Origin: Bryobacterales bacterium
Lineage (GTDB): Bacteria; Acidobacteriota; Terriglobia; Bryobacterales; UBA6623
DNA length: 64,000 nucleotides
Reading direction: 5' to 3'
NCBI GenBank assembly: GCA_028819575.1
Contig: JAPPLB010000141.1
Location: 1 to 64,000, forward strand
In this document: piece by piece, positions 26,335-37,190 of the stretch
Position numbering within the stretch: position 1 is the stretch's first letter
Layout of the letters: every line of letters begins with the position of its first letter
Position numbers and translations under genes: made by a program
The notes under the pieces: generated by a model
What the model was told of the DNA's origin: nothing
What the model saw: only the letters and a program-made list of their open reading frames with translations
The model's database searches: none

Positions 26335-26514
26335 AGCCTGCATTTCTCACCACGTGGCAAGGTGAAGTGCGTGAGAGGGCCGTCAGGACGAGTCGCGAGC
26401 CGCTTGGCGCGCGCAGGTGTACCTGAGAGTCCATCGAGCACGGTAAGCGAGCGCAACGAAGTCATGGCGGTCTTATCGCGTGCTTCGGCCGTCGGGTGGT
26501 GAGACATGCAGGCT
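26335..26514 (+). repeat. Interspersed inverted-end element, copy 9 (complete, 180 bp)
   Basis: Ends AGCCTGCATTTCTCACCACG and GGTGGTGAGACATGCAGGCT; the central hairpin is mutated (GTGTACCTGAGAGTCCATC). It lies 14 bp upstream of the FGE-like start codon, so it occupies the promoter-proximal region of that gene. A further 283 bp between this copy and copA holds no recognisable gene. Confidence 0.94.
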
Positions 26515-26797
26515 GGAAGCCTCCCGCGTTCATCCGGCTGTGGGAGGCGCACACGATACGTTTCCTGCCCCAGGCTCATCAAGCTTATCTTACCTATTCG
26601 ATAGCGACGCATCACTCCGATGGATGGTTCCACAGTGAGCGTCTGAGCCAGCTGGACGACGGGGCGCTCGGTGGAAGCCGGCTTGTCGGCTGCGAAAAGG
26701 CGCCAGTCGCCCCCATGCCGCGCGGCTTCCGGTCCTCCTTCCGGGAAACAGTGTGCTTTGCTTTCGGTCGGGACCGGCTGAACAACCCATTCAACGA

Positions 26798-29061
<2,264 letters not shown>

Positions 29062-29065
<4 letters not shown>

Positions 29066-29556
29066 GGCTTGCTCCTCTCTGAAGGCCTGCGCCGACCCGC
29101 TCTCCCCGACAGGGGCCGAACCACAACGGCATCCAACCCCTCGATGAGCCCGCAGATCATGCCTTCTTTCTCGCCTTCCCGGTCCCAAGCGTCGAGAGTC
29201 CGTTTCAGATCACGGCGGTAGCGCCGGAGTTCCGTCAACTTCTCATCAAGTTCGTTGAGCCTCTGCCGCGCCATCTGCCGGACTTCCACACACGGTCGCC
29301 GGCCTTCCCTCGCTTCGGCGATGATCCACGTAATTTGATCCAGAGTGAAACCGACAGCCTGTGATTTCTTCACAAAAGCCAATCGCTCAAAGACGGAATC
29401 GTCGTAGAGGCGGTACCCGGAAGCTGTCCGTCCGGCGGGTTCAATCAGCCCTCGGCTTTCGTAGAAACGCAAGGTTTCGACAGCAATATCGCTGCGTTTG
29501 GCGACCTCTCCGATCTTGCGGAGGGGGCCTCGGGCATCACGTTCCGCCGGGGTCAT
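29062..29556 (-). CDS. MerR-family metal-responsive regulator
   Basis: 164 residues: an N-terminal winged helix (KIGEVAKRSDIAVETLRFYESRGLIEPAGRTASGYRLYDD), a dimerisation coiled coil and a C-terminal metal loop. A cysteine in RRPCVEVRQMA lies at the position used by MerR/ZntR as a ligand (Cys79/82 equivalent), and a single Cys occurs in MICGLIEG; the CueR CxxxxxxxC loop is not complete. The regulator therefore senses a metal, but Cu versus Zn/Hg cannot be fixed by residues alone; the downstream CPC ATPase argues for copper. About twelve residues precede the conserved start of the HTH; the ATG at 29556 is only 6 nt from the -10. Confidence 0.88.
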
Positions 29557-29562
29557 GCCTTT

Positions 29563-29594
29563 AGTATATAGTCTATAGTTGGCTATAGAGTCAA
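29563..29594 (-). promoter_or_regulatory. MerR-type promoter and operator for the regulator-copA operon
   Basis: Read on the minus strand: -35 TTGACT (29594-29589), a 20-bp spacer and -10 TATACT (29568-29563). The over-long spacer of 19-20 bp is the hallmark of promoters untwisted by MerR regulators. A dyad CTATAG-CCAA-CTATAG (29588-29573) fills the spacer exactly where the regulator should bind. The transcription start is predicted at the A of the regulator's ATG. Confidence 0.85.
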
Positions 29595-29649
29595 GGGATA
29601 TGGTTGAGCGAAGGGTCCGGGCTGCGTAACTGCTTGCCGAGCCCCGCAG

Positions 29650-30339
29650 TTATCGCTGCGGGAAAACCCGCTTGGTGCCCCTGGGGATATCGAGCTTGAA
29701 AATCCTGTCGGGGATCTTCGGGTTCAACTTGACGTCGTTGTACGTGAAGACGCGGTAGTCTTCGCCACCCGGCTGGTGCAGTTTTTGTCGGACGGCCTGC
29801 CAGGTCTCTGTCGAGACCCACATTTCCAGCTTGGGAACCTGCTTGCGCATTCCTTCCGACTTCGGGATCAGTTCAAGTCTGACGGTTGCTTGATCAGCGG
29901 CATGATCTTCTCCGAGCAATTGAAGCTTGTAGTTCTCGCGAAGATAGTCGGCTGTGGTGCCGAATCCCAGCAGAAAGGCCTGCTGGAACGTATCCCGATG
30001 CTTGGCGATACTGTACTCCTCGACGGTTGCGATGCGCGGGCGGTAGATCTCGGCTTTATCGCCGCTGACGGCCAGGTGATAGTTGTAGGGCTCGCGGAAG
30101 TTGATGAGCAGCCGGACCTTGCCGTTCTTGTCCTTGCGGACGTACATCTCGCCGGACTCGGTGGTCTTCTCTTCGAGAAGCGCCATGTACTTCATTCGCG
30201 TGATGCCGGCTTGCATGCTTTCGAAACCGGAGGCCGTGCGATCCATGTTGGCCAGTAGTTGCTCCAGATCAAGGCTCGCGGCCGATGCCGGCGTCAAGGC
30301 CGCCAGGACAAGACAGAGAAGTCGTTCCTTCAGGTGCAT
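29650..30339 (-). CDS. LolA-like outer-membrane lipoprotein-sorting protein
   Basis: 229 residues with a signal peptide (LLCLVLAALTPASA). The body is a LolA/LppX-type half-barrel: DLEQLLANMDRTASGFESMQAGITRMKY, GEMYVRKDKNGKVRLLINF, and late strands VPKLEMWVSTETWQAVRQKLHQPGG and DYRVFTYNDVKLNPKIPDRIF. Such proteins carry lipoproteins or other lipids across the periplasm. This variant may not be the housekeeping LolA, since acidobacterial genomes have several copies and no lolCDE neighbour is seen. Confidence 0.8.
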   Translation of the reverse strand: MHLKERLLCLVLAALTPASAASLDLEQLLANMDRTASGFESMQAGITRMKYMALLEEKTTESGEMYVRKDKNGKVRLLINFREPYNYHLAVSGDKAEIYRPRIATVEEYSIAKHRDTFQQAFLLGFGTTADYLRENYKLQLLGEDHAADQATVRLELIPKSEGMRKQVPKLEMWVSTETWQAVRQKLHQPGGEDYRVFTYNDVKLNPKIPDRIFKLDIPRGTKRVFPQR

Positions 30340-30400
30340 ACGAAAGCCTGTTCAAAAGTACGCAATACGGTCGAATCCGGTTACGCAAAGCCGGGAGCAG

Positions 30401-30769
30401 TTACGGACGGACGTAGACCAGATAGGCGGTGAGTTCGCCATCGGCTCCGCTGGAGGGTCGCGTCTCGACGACCTCCAGGTTCCGGCCTGTCTGGCGTCGC
30501 AGAAGATCTTGAATCGCGGCGGTGAGGTCTTCGCCTGTTTTCTCCCCCATCGCCGAGGATTCCACCAGGAACACTCGGGTGCGCTGTTCGTCGCTGAGCG
30601 TCTGCACTTCACGGACGCGGGGCAAGCGGGGCTGATCGTTGAACAGGCTGCGCGGCGTGAAAAAAATGAATGCCAGAATCGCGGCAACGATCAGATCGTA
30701 CTGCCAGGAACCGCGCCGATGACTCCAGAACAACACAGGCCGCAGGCCACTCCACAGCTTGCGAAGCAT
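30401..30769 (-). CDS. Hypothetical membrane-anchored protein
   Basis: 122 residues, not recognised. One transmembrane segment near residues 25-40 (YDLIVAAILAFIFFTP) follows a positively charged, cytoplasmic-looking N-terminus (SHRRG); the remainder is a small soluble domain (VREVQTLSDEQRTRVFLVES, DLTAAIQDLLRRQTGRNLEVVETRP). It is divergent from the DUF1385 gene. On the minus strand TAAACT lies exactly 6 nt before the ATG, suggesting a leaderless transcript. Confidence 0.6.
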   Translation of the reverse strand: MLRKLWSGLRPVLFWSHRRGSWQYDLIVAAILAFIFFTPRSLFNDQPRLPRVREVQTLSDEQRTRVFLVESSAMGEKTGEDLTAAIQDLLRRQTGRNLEVVETRPSSGADGELTAYLVYVRP

Positions 30770-30830
30770 GTCGTCAGTTTATCGTAGAATGAGTTGCGTC
30801 CGCAGCCGTAAGTGACTGTTCCCTGGGACG

Positions 30831-31853
30831 ATGACCGTTCTCCAGACCAGACTCCGCCAGTTCGTGAATGCGGCGGCGCACCTGCAACTCATGCCGGTGC
30901 TGTCGAGCGGGGATGACCCCTTGATCGGCGGTCAGGCCGTGATCGAAGGTGTCATGATGCGCACGCCGCACAGCTACTGCACGGCGGTGCGGCGACCGAA
31001 CGGCGAGGTGGTTACGGATGAGTCTCCGATCAGCCGGCCGTCGGAGCGTCGAAAGATCTGGGGCTGGTTCGGCGTTCGTGGTTTGGCCACGCTGGGTCAA
31101 GCTCTGAAGCTGGGGTTCAAGGCGCTGCAGTTCTCGGCCGTGAACTCCATAGACGAGGAGAAAGAAAAGGCCGGAAAGGGACCGACGGAGAAAGCGGACG
31201 GGAAAACCGCCGAGATCCCGGGTTGGATGATGGCGCTGAATATCGCGTTCTCGATCGGTTTCTTCATCTTCTTGTACAAGTTTGTGCCGCTCGTAGCGAC
31301 GACGCAGATCCAGGAAGTTACGGGTTGGCTGCAGGGGAACTTCGGATTCAGCCTGATCGACGGCGTAATTCGACTGGCGATCTTTCTGACCTTCCTCACG
31401 CTGGTCTCTCGGATGAACGACATCCGCCGTGTCTTCGAATACCACGGCGCGGAACACAAGGTCGTCTTCAATTACGAGTCGGGCAAGCCGGTCGAAGTGA
31501 GGAATGCTCAGGGCTGCAGCAGATTCCATCCTCGCTGCGGCACGAGCTTCCTGATGGTGGTGATGATCGTCAGCATAGCGGCATATGCACTATTGCCGTT
31601 CGAGGGTTTCGCATTGCAGTTCCTTTCGCGAATCGTCATGTTGCCGGTGATCGCGGGGGTGAGCTACGAAGTCATTCGCTTCGCCTCCCGGCACGGCAAC
31701 CTCGTGATGGTCTGGCTGGTGGCGCCGGGGTTGTGGCTGCAGCGCATCACCACAAAAGATCCATCTGACGATCAGGTCGAGATCGCGATTCATGCCCTCA
31801 ACGGCGCAATGGATCTCGAACGGCGGCAGGGTGGCGAATTGATCGTCGCGTAG
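30831..31853 (+). CDS. DUF1385 (YqhQ-like) membrane protein
   Basis: 340 residues. The N-terminal signature [18 protein letters not shown] is diagnostic for DUF1385. At least four hydrophobic segments follow ([69 protein letters not shown]), plus [14 protein letters not shown] and [12 protein letters not shown]. The family is a poorly understood inner-membrane protein frequently encoded just upstream of prfA, as here (14 bp gap). It is likely co-transcribed with prfA and prmC. Confidence 0.9.
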   Translation: MTVLQTRLRQFVNAAAHLQLMPVLSSGDDPLIGGQAVIEGVMMRTPHSYCTAVRRPNGEVVTDESPISRPSERRKIWGWFGVRGLATLGQALKLGFKALQFSAVNSIDEEKEKAGKGPTEKADGKTAEIPGWMMALNIAFSIGFFIFLYKFVPLVATTQIQEVTGWLQGNFGFSLIDGVIRLAIFLTFLTLVSRMNDIRRVFEYHGAEHKVVFNYESGKPVEVRNAQGCSRFHPRCGTSFLMVVMIVSIAAYALLPFEGFALQFLSRIVMLPVIAGVSYEVIRFASRHGNLVMVWLVAPGLWLQRITTKDPSDDQVEIAIHALNGAMDLERRQGGELIVA

Positions 31854-31867
31854 CCCGGAGTTTCCTC

Positions 31868-32950
31868 ATGGAGTGGCTGAACAAGCTGGAAGAGGTAGAG
31901 GCTCGCTATCAGGAGCTGTCCGAGCAGATGGCCGAGCCGTCTGTGATTGCGGATCCGTCTCGCTACCAGCGGATCGCCAAGCAGACAGCCGATCTGGCCC
32001 CGGTTGTCGAAAAGTTCAACCTCTGGAAGAAGCTTAAGCATGATGCCGAGTCAGCGCGCTCGATGCTGGATGAGCCGGATCCGGAAATGGCTGCGTTAGC
32101 GCGTCAGGAGCTTGACCAGGCGGAAGCCGGGCTTGCCGACCTCGGCGCGGAGATCAAGGTCCTGCTGTTGCCCAAGGATCCCAATGACGACAAGGGTGTG
32201 ATTCTTGAAGTGCGCGCCGGAACCGGTGGCGGAGAGGCCACGCTTTTTGCCGCCGAAGTGTTCCGGATGTATGTCCGTTACGCAGAGTCGCAGCGTTGGA
32301 AAGTCGAAATCATCTCCTCGAACGAGACCGGCATCGGGGGATACAAGGAAATCATCGCCATGATCACCGGCGACCGAGTCTACAGCAAGATGAAGTTCGA
32401 GAGCGGTGTTCACCGTGTGCAGCGGGTGCCGCAAACCGAAACGCAAGGCCGAGTGCATACTTCTGCCGTAACCATCGCGGTGATGCCGCAGGTGGACGAG
32501 GTGGAAGTGGCGATCGACCAGAAAGATCTGCGGATCGACACCTACTGTTCTTCGGGACCCGGCGGCCAGTCGGTCAACACGACCTATTCGGCAGTACGCA
32601 TCACGCACCTGCCCACGAACCTGGTTGTCACGTGCCAGGACGAGAAGTCGCAGATCAAGAACAAAGCGAAAGCCTTGCAGGTGCTGCGCTCGCGTCTTTT
32701 TGAGATCGAGGCCGAAAAGCGACAAGCCGAGCAGGCGGAGCAGCGCCGCAGCATGGTCCGCACAGGTGACCGCAGCGAGAAGATTCGCACATACAACTTC
32801 CCGCAGAATCGAGTGACGGATCATCGGGTGCCCGGGCTCACGGTTTACGAACTCGATCAGATTCTCCAGGGAGCCCTGAACAAATTGGTTGAGCCCGTGA
32901 CCGCCCACTTTCAGGCCGAGCGTCTGAAGAGCGTCCGGGATGCCGCCTGA
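31868..32950 (+). CDS. prfA: Peptide chain release factor 1
   Basis: 360 residues, standard RF1 length. The peptidyl-tRNA hydrolysis motif GGQ lies in [21 protein letters not shown] near residue 236, and the stop-codon-reading tripeptide is P-x-T type (RVPQTETQG), which marks RF1 (UAG/UAA) rather than RF2. A Shine-Dalgarno-like CGGAG precedes the ATG. It overlaps prmC by 11 bp, the methyltransferase that modifies the GGQ glutamine, so substrate and modifier are co-expressed. Confidence 0.96.
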   Translation: MEWLNKLEEVEARYQELSEQMAEPSVIADPSRYQRIAKQTADLAPVVEKFNLWKKLKHDAESARSMLDEPDPEMAALARQELDQAEAGLADLGAEIKVLLLPKDPNDDKGVILEVRAGTGGGEATLFAAEVFRMYVRYAESQRWKVEIISSNETGIGGYKEIIAMITGDRVYSKMKFESGVHRVQRVPQTETQGRVHTSAVTIAVMPQVDEVEVAIDQKDLRIDTYCSSGPGGQSVNTTYSAVRITHLPTNLVVTCQDEKSQIKNKAKALQVLRSRLFEIEAEKRQAEQAEQRRSMVRTGDRSEKIRTYNFPQNRVTDHRVPGLTVYELDQILQGALNKLVEPVTAHFQAERLKSVRDAA

Positions 32951-33806
32951 GCCCCGAGCCTCATTGACGCCGGCCTCGATTTCGCAAGCCCTTCGGAAAG
33001 CGGCGCAACTCTTCGAGGATTACGGGGCCGGCGTTCCACGGCTGACGGCGGAAGTGCTGTTGAGTCACTGTCTCGGAGTCGAAAAACCGCATCTCTACGG
33101 GCATCCCGGACAGATTCTTTCGCCGAAACAGTCCGCGTGCTTCGAGGAGTACGTGCAACAACGTCTGGACGGCAAGCCCACGCAATACATCACCGGCACG
33201 CAGGAGTTCTACGGCATCTCATTTCGCGTTGATCCTGATGTTCTGATTCCGCGCCCGGAGACGGAACTATTAGTGGAGGAAGCCCTGGCGCACACCTCGG
33301 AGACAGGGCAGATCCTGGATCTGGGAACAGGCTCGGGATGTATCGCGGTGGCAATCAAGTCGAACGCTCCGCGCAGCCGCGTGATCGCCACGGACATTTC
33401 CGGGCCTGCGCTACGAGTGGCCCGCCGCAATGCGGTCGAACACGGCGTCCAGGTCGACTTTGTTCATGGTGATCTGGTGGACGCATTCCGACGTGAGAGC
33501 TTGGGAATGATCGTGTGCAATCCTCCTTATGTTCCTCTGAAGGACCTTCCCGGACTGCAGCACGAGCTGCGATACGAACCCGGAGTCGCCCTGTTCGGTG
33601 GACAGGATGGATTGGAGGTCTATCGCCGCCTTATCAAGTCCGCGGTGTCCGCACTGAAGCCCGAAGGCCGGCTGTTGCTGGAGTTAGGCTATAATGGCCG
33701 GTCCTCGGTCGAGGCGCTGCTCTCGGATGCCGATTGGCATCTGCCGATCGTCCGGACCGACTTGGCGGGCATCGATCGCGTGCTCGCCGTCCGACGCCGC
33801 TCTTAG
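32940..33806 (+). CDS. prmC: Release factor glutamine methyltransferase
   Basis: 288 residues. The N-terminal helical domain ([29 protein letters not shown]) and the SAM-dependent methyltransferase domain ([14 protein letters not shown]) are followed by the catalytic NPPY motif ([14 protein letters not shown]), specific to N5-glutamine methyltransferases. It methylates the GGQ glutamine of release factors; its gene overlaps prfA. Confidence 0.95.
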   Translation: MPPEPRASLTPASISQALRKAAQLFEDYGAGVPRLTAEVLLSHCLGVEKPHLYGHPGQILSPKQSACFEEYVQQRLDGKPTQYITGTQEFYGISFRVDPDVLIPRPETELLVEEALAHTSETGQILDLGTGSGCIAVAIKSNAPRSRVIATDISGPALRVARRNAVEHGVQVDFVHGDLVDAFRRESLGMIVCNPPYVPLKDLPGLQHELRYEPGVALFGGQDGLEVYRRLIKSAVSALKPEGRLLLELGYNGRSSVEALLSDADWHLPIVRTDLAGIDRVLAVRRRS

Positions 33807-33849
33807 TCCGGCGTATTCCTCTCGATCTCCCGCTATCTGGTTCCTCACA

Positions 33850-35082
33850 ATGAAAATCGCAAAAGTTGAAGCCTTTCTCCTTTCGTCGCCGCTCGATGAG
33901 CCGTTGCTGCTGCCCTTCCATGGCGGCGAACGAACCATCCTCAAGCGCGATGCGATGTTGATCCGTGTTACGGCGGACAACGGGCTGAAAGGATATGGGC
34001 CCGGACCCGCGCACGAACGCGCCGAACGCGAGATCAACGAGACGATCGCGCCCTTCCTCGAGGGCCGCGACCCGGCTCAATGGCGCACGTTCGAATTCCC
34101 CGGCGAGCTGGCGCTGCAGAAGACCTACCGCGCCGTCGAAGTGGCGGTGATCGATCTGGCGGCCCGTTTCGAAGGGGCTCCAGTGTCGGAACTGGTGGGG
34201 GGGCGCAAACGGGACCGTATCAAGCTGTATGGCAGCGCCGGCATGTACATGAGCCCTGAAGAGTACGCTGATGAGGCCAAGGCCATTGCTGATCTCGGAT
34301 TCACGGCCTACAAGATGCGACCCGCCCGCGGCCCGGAAAAGGACCTTGAAACCATTGCCCGGATGCGTGAAGCCGTCGGGCCCGACGTGGGTCTGATGAT
34401 CGACGCCCATGCCTGGTGGCGCATGGGTGACAAGAGCTACTCCCAACAGACCGTCGAACAGTTGGCCAGGGACAGCCAAGCCTACAAACCGACCTGGTTC
34501 GAGGAAGCGGTTCCTCCCGACGACCACGCGGCCTTGAAGCAGCTCCGGGATACGGGTCTGGTGCCGGTGGCCTCGGGCGAGCACGAACCGGACGAGTCGT
34601 CATTCATGGATCTGATCGAAACCGGTTCCGTTGACTATGTGCAAATGGACGTTTGCTGCCAGGGCGGATTCGAGATGGGCCGGCGCGTCTTCGAAGCGAC
34701 GGCTCGGCACGGTTTGCGTTTCGCCTTCCACTGCTGGGGCACGCTGCTGGAGGTGATCGCAGCCGGACAGCTCGGGATTTGCTGGGACGAGGACGTCATC
34801 GAGTGGCTGGAATACCCTTGTCACGCCAACCGCGGCAAGCCCGGCATGTACCCGTTCCTCGTGGCGGATGACGTCCTGAAAGACCCGTTGCCCATCGAGA
34901 ACGGTGATCTCATCGTGCCAAACGAGCCTGGTCTCGGCATCACGGTCGACGAGAGCGTCATCGATCGGTATCCCTACCAGCCGGGACCATGGTCCATCTT
35001 CAAGATCGATTCGCCGCCGGAAACCCTGGCAGTTTCGGGCGACCACAGCGTCTTGTGGGTGGATCCCGTCTCAGGGGCATAG
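33850..35082 (+). CDS. Mandelate racemase/muconate lactonizing (enolase superfamily) enzyme
   Basis: 410 residues with the two-domain enolase-superfamily layout. Metal ligands are visible as Asp in LMIDAHAWWRM, Glu in WFEEAVPP and Glu in ASGEHEP. A lysine-containing TAYKMRPARG strand and a C-terminal His in FAFHCWGTLLE match the general acid/base pair of the mandelate racemase subgroup. Such enzymes abstract a proton alpha to a carboxylate (sugar-acid dehydratases, epimerases); the substrate is not inferable. MKIAKVEAFLLSS at 33850 is the correct start; the track extension overlaps prmC. Confidence 0.88.
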   Translation: MKIAKVEAFLLSSPLDEPLLLPFHGGERTILKRDAMLIRVTADNGLKGYGPGPAHERAEREINETIAPFLEGRDPAQWRTFEFPGELALQKTYRAVEVAVIDLAARFEGAPVSELVGGRKRDRIKLYGSAGMYMSPEEYADEAKAIADLGFTAYKMRPARGPEKDLETIARMREAVGPDVGLMIDAHAWWRMGDKSYSQQTVEQLARDSQAYKPTWFEEAVPPDDHAALKQLRDTGLVPVASGEHEPDESSFMDLIETGSVDYVQMDVCCQGGFEMGRRVFEATARHGLRFAFHCWGTLLEVIAAGQLGICWDEDVIEWLEYPCHANRGKPGMYPFLVADDVLKDPLPIENGDLIVPNEPGLGITVDESVIDRYPYQPGPWSIFKIDSPPETLAVSGDHSVLWVDPVSGA

Positions 35083-35096
35083 CATCGAGGGCGATA

Positions 35097-36560
35097 TCAG
35101 CAAGCGCTTCCAGGAACAATACGGTAGTCACCTCTCTTGGTCCGGTCGATGAAAGTGATGCAAAGGTCTTTGCCGATGTCTTCCACATTTCGATACCGCC
35201 AGAATTCGAATGGGTAACGTATCTGCGGCGAGCCGTCGGGGCGAACTTCGATCTCGTCCGGCGGTCCGTAGAGGATGTAGATGCGACCGCGGTCGGATTG
35301 CCAGCCAAGTTTGTCTGACACCATCTCGAAGCGCTCGTTCGCATAGGCGATACGGCGGTAGTGTTCATCCCTGTATTCGTTCTTGGCGGTTCGCGGGGTC
35401 GGATCTCGGCGAAGCCAGAACTGTTCCATGAACTTCTCCCGTTCGTCGTCGGTAGTAAGCCTCTGGTACGCGGTCCGCTCTTCGTCAGCGATGATATAAA
35501 CCACATCCTGATTGAGCCATCTCAAATCGGGCCTGCTTTCAGCACCCTCAGTCCCGCTGGGAGGCACGGCTGCCGAACATGCAGCCAGAGCCAATCCGGT
35601 GAGAGCCGCTAAGACCAGGGCAGTCGGCAACGACATCCCTTGTCCGTTCGATTTCGCAGAATACAGCAATCGATGAATGCGTTTCACGAGACTTCCTCCT
35701 GAAGCAGCCACAGCCGGCTCGCGGCCTGACCAGCGATTTTGTTCGAGCGTGGCAAGAGCTATGGCGTACTCGTGCGCATCGCCATTCATGGCAACGACCA
35801 TGTCGTCACAGCATTTTTCGCGCTCGGAACGCATTACGCCAGAGATCCACCACACCACCGGGTGATAGAAAAGCAGGCCCTCTACCACTCGCTGCAAGTG
35901 ATTCGCCAAGTAATCGTAGCGTCGGATATGGGCTAGCTCATGTAATAAAATCGCTTCGACCTGCCCTACAGGGAGGCGGGCGATCAGACCGATCGGCATC
36001 AGGACTAACGGGCGGAAGTGACCCAGAAGCACAGGTGTATCCACCAAGCAGGACTCCAGCAGCAGGATCGGCCTCGAAAGCTGCAATCGAGCGCCTAGTT
36101 GAGCCAGTGCATTCCGCCAGCGTTCAGGAGCGCAACAGACGCCTCGCCTGCGAAGCCGCCGTGCCGATAACCAGCCGAATACATGCCACAAGCAGGAGGC
36201 TCCGACGCCTGCCGCCCAAAACGGCGCCAGCCAGGGCGCGATGACGGCGAGACCCCGATTCGGTGCGTTCACAGCTTCGATCGCAGGCTGCAGACCCCAC
36301 GCGAGAAAAAAAGGTGCTTGTACGGCCTGCCGTCCCTCCGCAACGTCCGGTAGTAGGCGAACCAATGTGAGACCGCAGACGACGACGATCAAGACCATCG
36401 CCACACAAGACGCAGCGTATCGAATGCGAGGGGACTGCGCCGTCAAAAGCATCACGCCGAGCGCTGCGGCGACGATCGCTCCTTGCCACAGTGAATGCAG
36501 GATCGTCAAGCCAACCATTCCGGCCACGGGCGTCTCCACAAATGCCTCGAGGAGGTTCAT
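35097..36560 (-). CDS. M56 (BlaR1/MecR1-like) membrane metallopeptidase with a C-terminal GWxTD domain
   Basis: 487 residues. Four or so transmembrane helices (ILHSLWQGAIVAAALGVMLL, CVAMVLIVVVCGLTLV, LAVIAPWLAPFWAAGVGASC) surround the zinc-protease motif HELAHIRRYD near residue 208, with the downstream glutamate in SEREKCCDDM. After another helix (SLPTALVLAALTGLALAAC) comes an extracytoplasmic GWxTD-type domain (VYIIADEERTAYQRL to LWRRDPTP-like FWLRRDPTPRT, GRIYILYGPPDEIE) instead of the penicillin-binding sensor of BlaR1. By analogy the peptidase cleaves the BlaI-type repressor encoded upstream when its outer domain senses a signal. Start and repressor stop overlap (ATGA). Confidence 0.87.
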   Translation of the reverse strand: MNLLEAFVETPVAGMVGLTILHSLWQGAIVAAALGVMLLTAQSPRIRYAASCVAMVLIVVVCGLTLVRLLPDVAEGRQAVQAPFFLAWGLQPAIEAVNAPNRGLAVIAPWLAPFWAAGVGASCLWHVFGWLSARRLRRRGVCCAPERWRNALAQLGARLQLSRPILLLESCLVDTPVLLGHFRPLVLMPIGLIARLPVGQVEAILLHELAHIRRYDYLANHLQRVVEGLLFYHPVVWWISGVMRSEREKCCDDMVVAMNGDAHEYAIALATLEQNRWSGREPAVAASGGSLVKRIHRLLYSAKSNGQGMSLPTALVLAALTGLALAACSAAVPPSGTEGAESRPDLRWLNQDVVYIIADEERTAYQRLTTDDEREKFMEQFWLRRDPTPRTAKNEYRDEHYRRIAYANERFEMVSDKLGWQSDRGRIYILYGPPDEIEVRPDGSPQIRYPFEFWRYRNVEDIGKDLCITFIDRTKRGDYRIVPGSAC

Positions 36561-36943
36561 CGCTTACCTCCCGGGTAGTCGTCCAGCAGCTTGCGCAGGG
36601 CGGCGAGTTCCTTTTTCGTAGTCTTGCGTGATGACAGCGCACCTATCATGAGCGCCTTCGCCGAACCACCGAATGCGCGTTCCAGCAGGTCGCCGGCCAG
36701 TTGCCGCTGGGTCCATTCACGCGATCGAGAGGGTTTGTAAACATGCGCACGTTGACTCTGATCTCTTTGCGCCAAGCCTTTCCCGGCCATGATCTGCATG
36801 AACTTCAAGACGGTGCTGTACTGCATGGGACGCCGCCGTATGAGCACGTCGTAAACCTCACGCACGGTGGCTGGTCCGATGCTCCAGAGCACGGTCAGGA
36901 TTTCGAGTTCCGCTTCAGTGGGTTTTGACAGCTCATCCTTCAT
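36557..36943 (-). CDS. BlaI/MecI/CopY-family transcriptional repressor
   Basis: 128 residues. The winged helix is typical (PTEAELEILTVLWSIGPATVREVYDVL, PMQYSTVLKFMQIMAGKGL), followed by a dimerisation region (LAGDLLERAFGGSAKALMIGAL). Family members repress their own operon until cleaved by the partner M56 protease encoded next. A symmetrical operator covers the promoter immediately upstream, consistent with autoregulation. The ATG at 36943 is only about 8 nt after the -10, so the mRNA should be nearly leaderless. Confidence 0.9.
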   Translation of the reverse strand: MKDELSKPTEAELEILTVLWSIGPATVREVYDVLIRRRPMQYSTVLKFMQIMAGKGLAQRDQSQRAHVYKPSRSREWTQRQLAGDLLERAFGGSAKALMIGALSSRKTTKKELAALRKLLDDYPGGKR

Positions 36944-36980
36944 ATACGAATACCTTACTAGTAAATGTTTCGTATGTCAA
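36944..36980 (-). promoter_or_regulatory. blaI-type operon promoter with a 32-bp symmetrical operator
   Basis: On the minus strand: -35 TTGACA (36980-36975), a 17-bp spacer and -10 TAAGGT (36957-36952). Two inverted repeats share one centre (36959.5): outer arms ATACGAA/TTCGTAT (36944-36950, 36969-36975) and the inner perfect palindrome TTACTAGTAA (36955-36964). Together they overlap the -10 and the end of the -35, as a repressor operator would. Confidence 0.78.
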
Positions 36981-37116
36981 GAAATTTTTTCGGCCGGTCC
37001 GCTTGTCGATGTAAACGCATAGAACGAATTAGAGGGCATCCGTAAGCGGCAGGGAGGGCCGCGCGGCGCTGCTGAGATCGTACGACCCCTGGCTCTGCGC
37101 CTTTGCGCCAAGCCGG

Positions 37117-37146
37117 TTGACGCGCTGTTTCAACCGCCGCTATCAT
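37117..37146 (+). promoter_or_regulatory. Sigma-70-type promoter for the tatA-tatC operon
   Basis: TTGACG (37117-37122), an 18-bp spacer and TATCAT (37141-37146), each one mismatch from consensus. The expected transcript start near 37153 leaves a leader of about 38 nt with an AGGAAG Shine-Dalgarno before the tatA ATG. Confidence 0.65.
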
Positions 37147-37190
37147 CAAGTTGGCCTTGTTGCAGGCCCTTGGGAAACAGGAAGAATCGA

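Noticed and set aside
25332-26336. 334-residue plus-strand ORF
   Set aside because: Antisense to the FGE-like gene, where SUMF1 motifs are intact on the minus strand.
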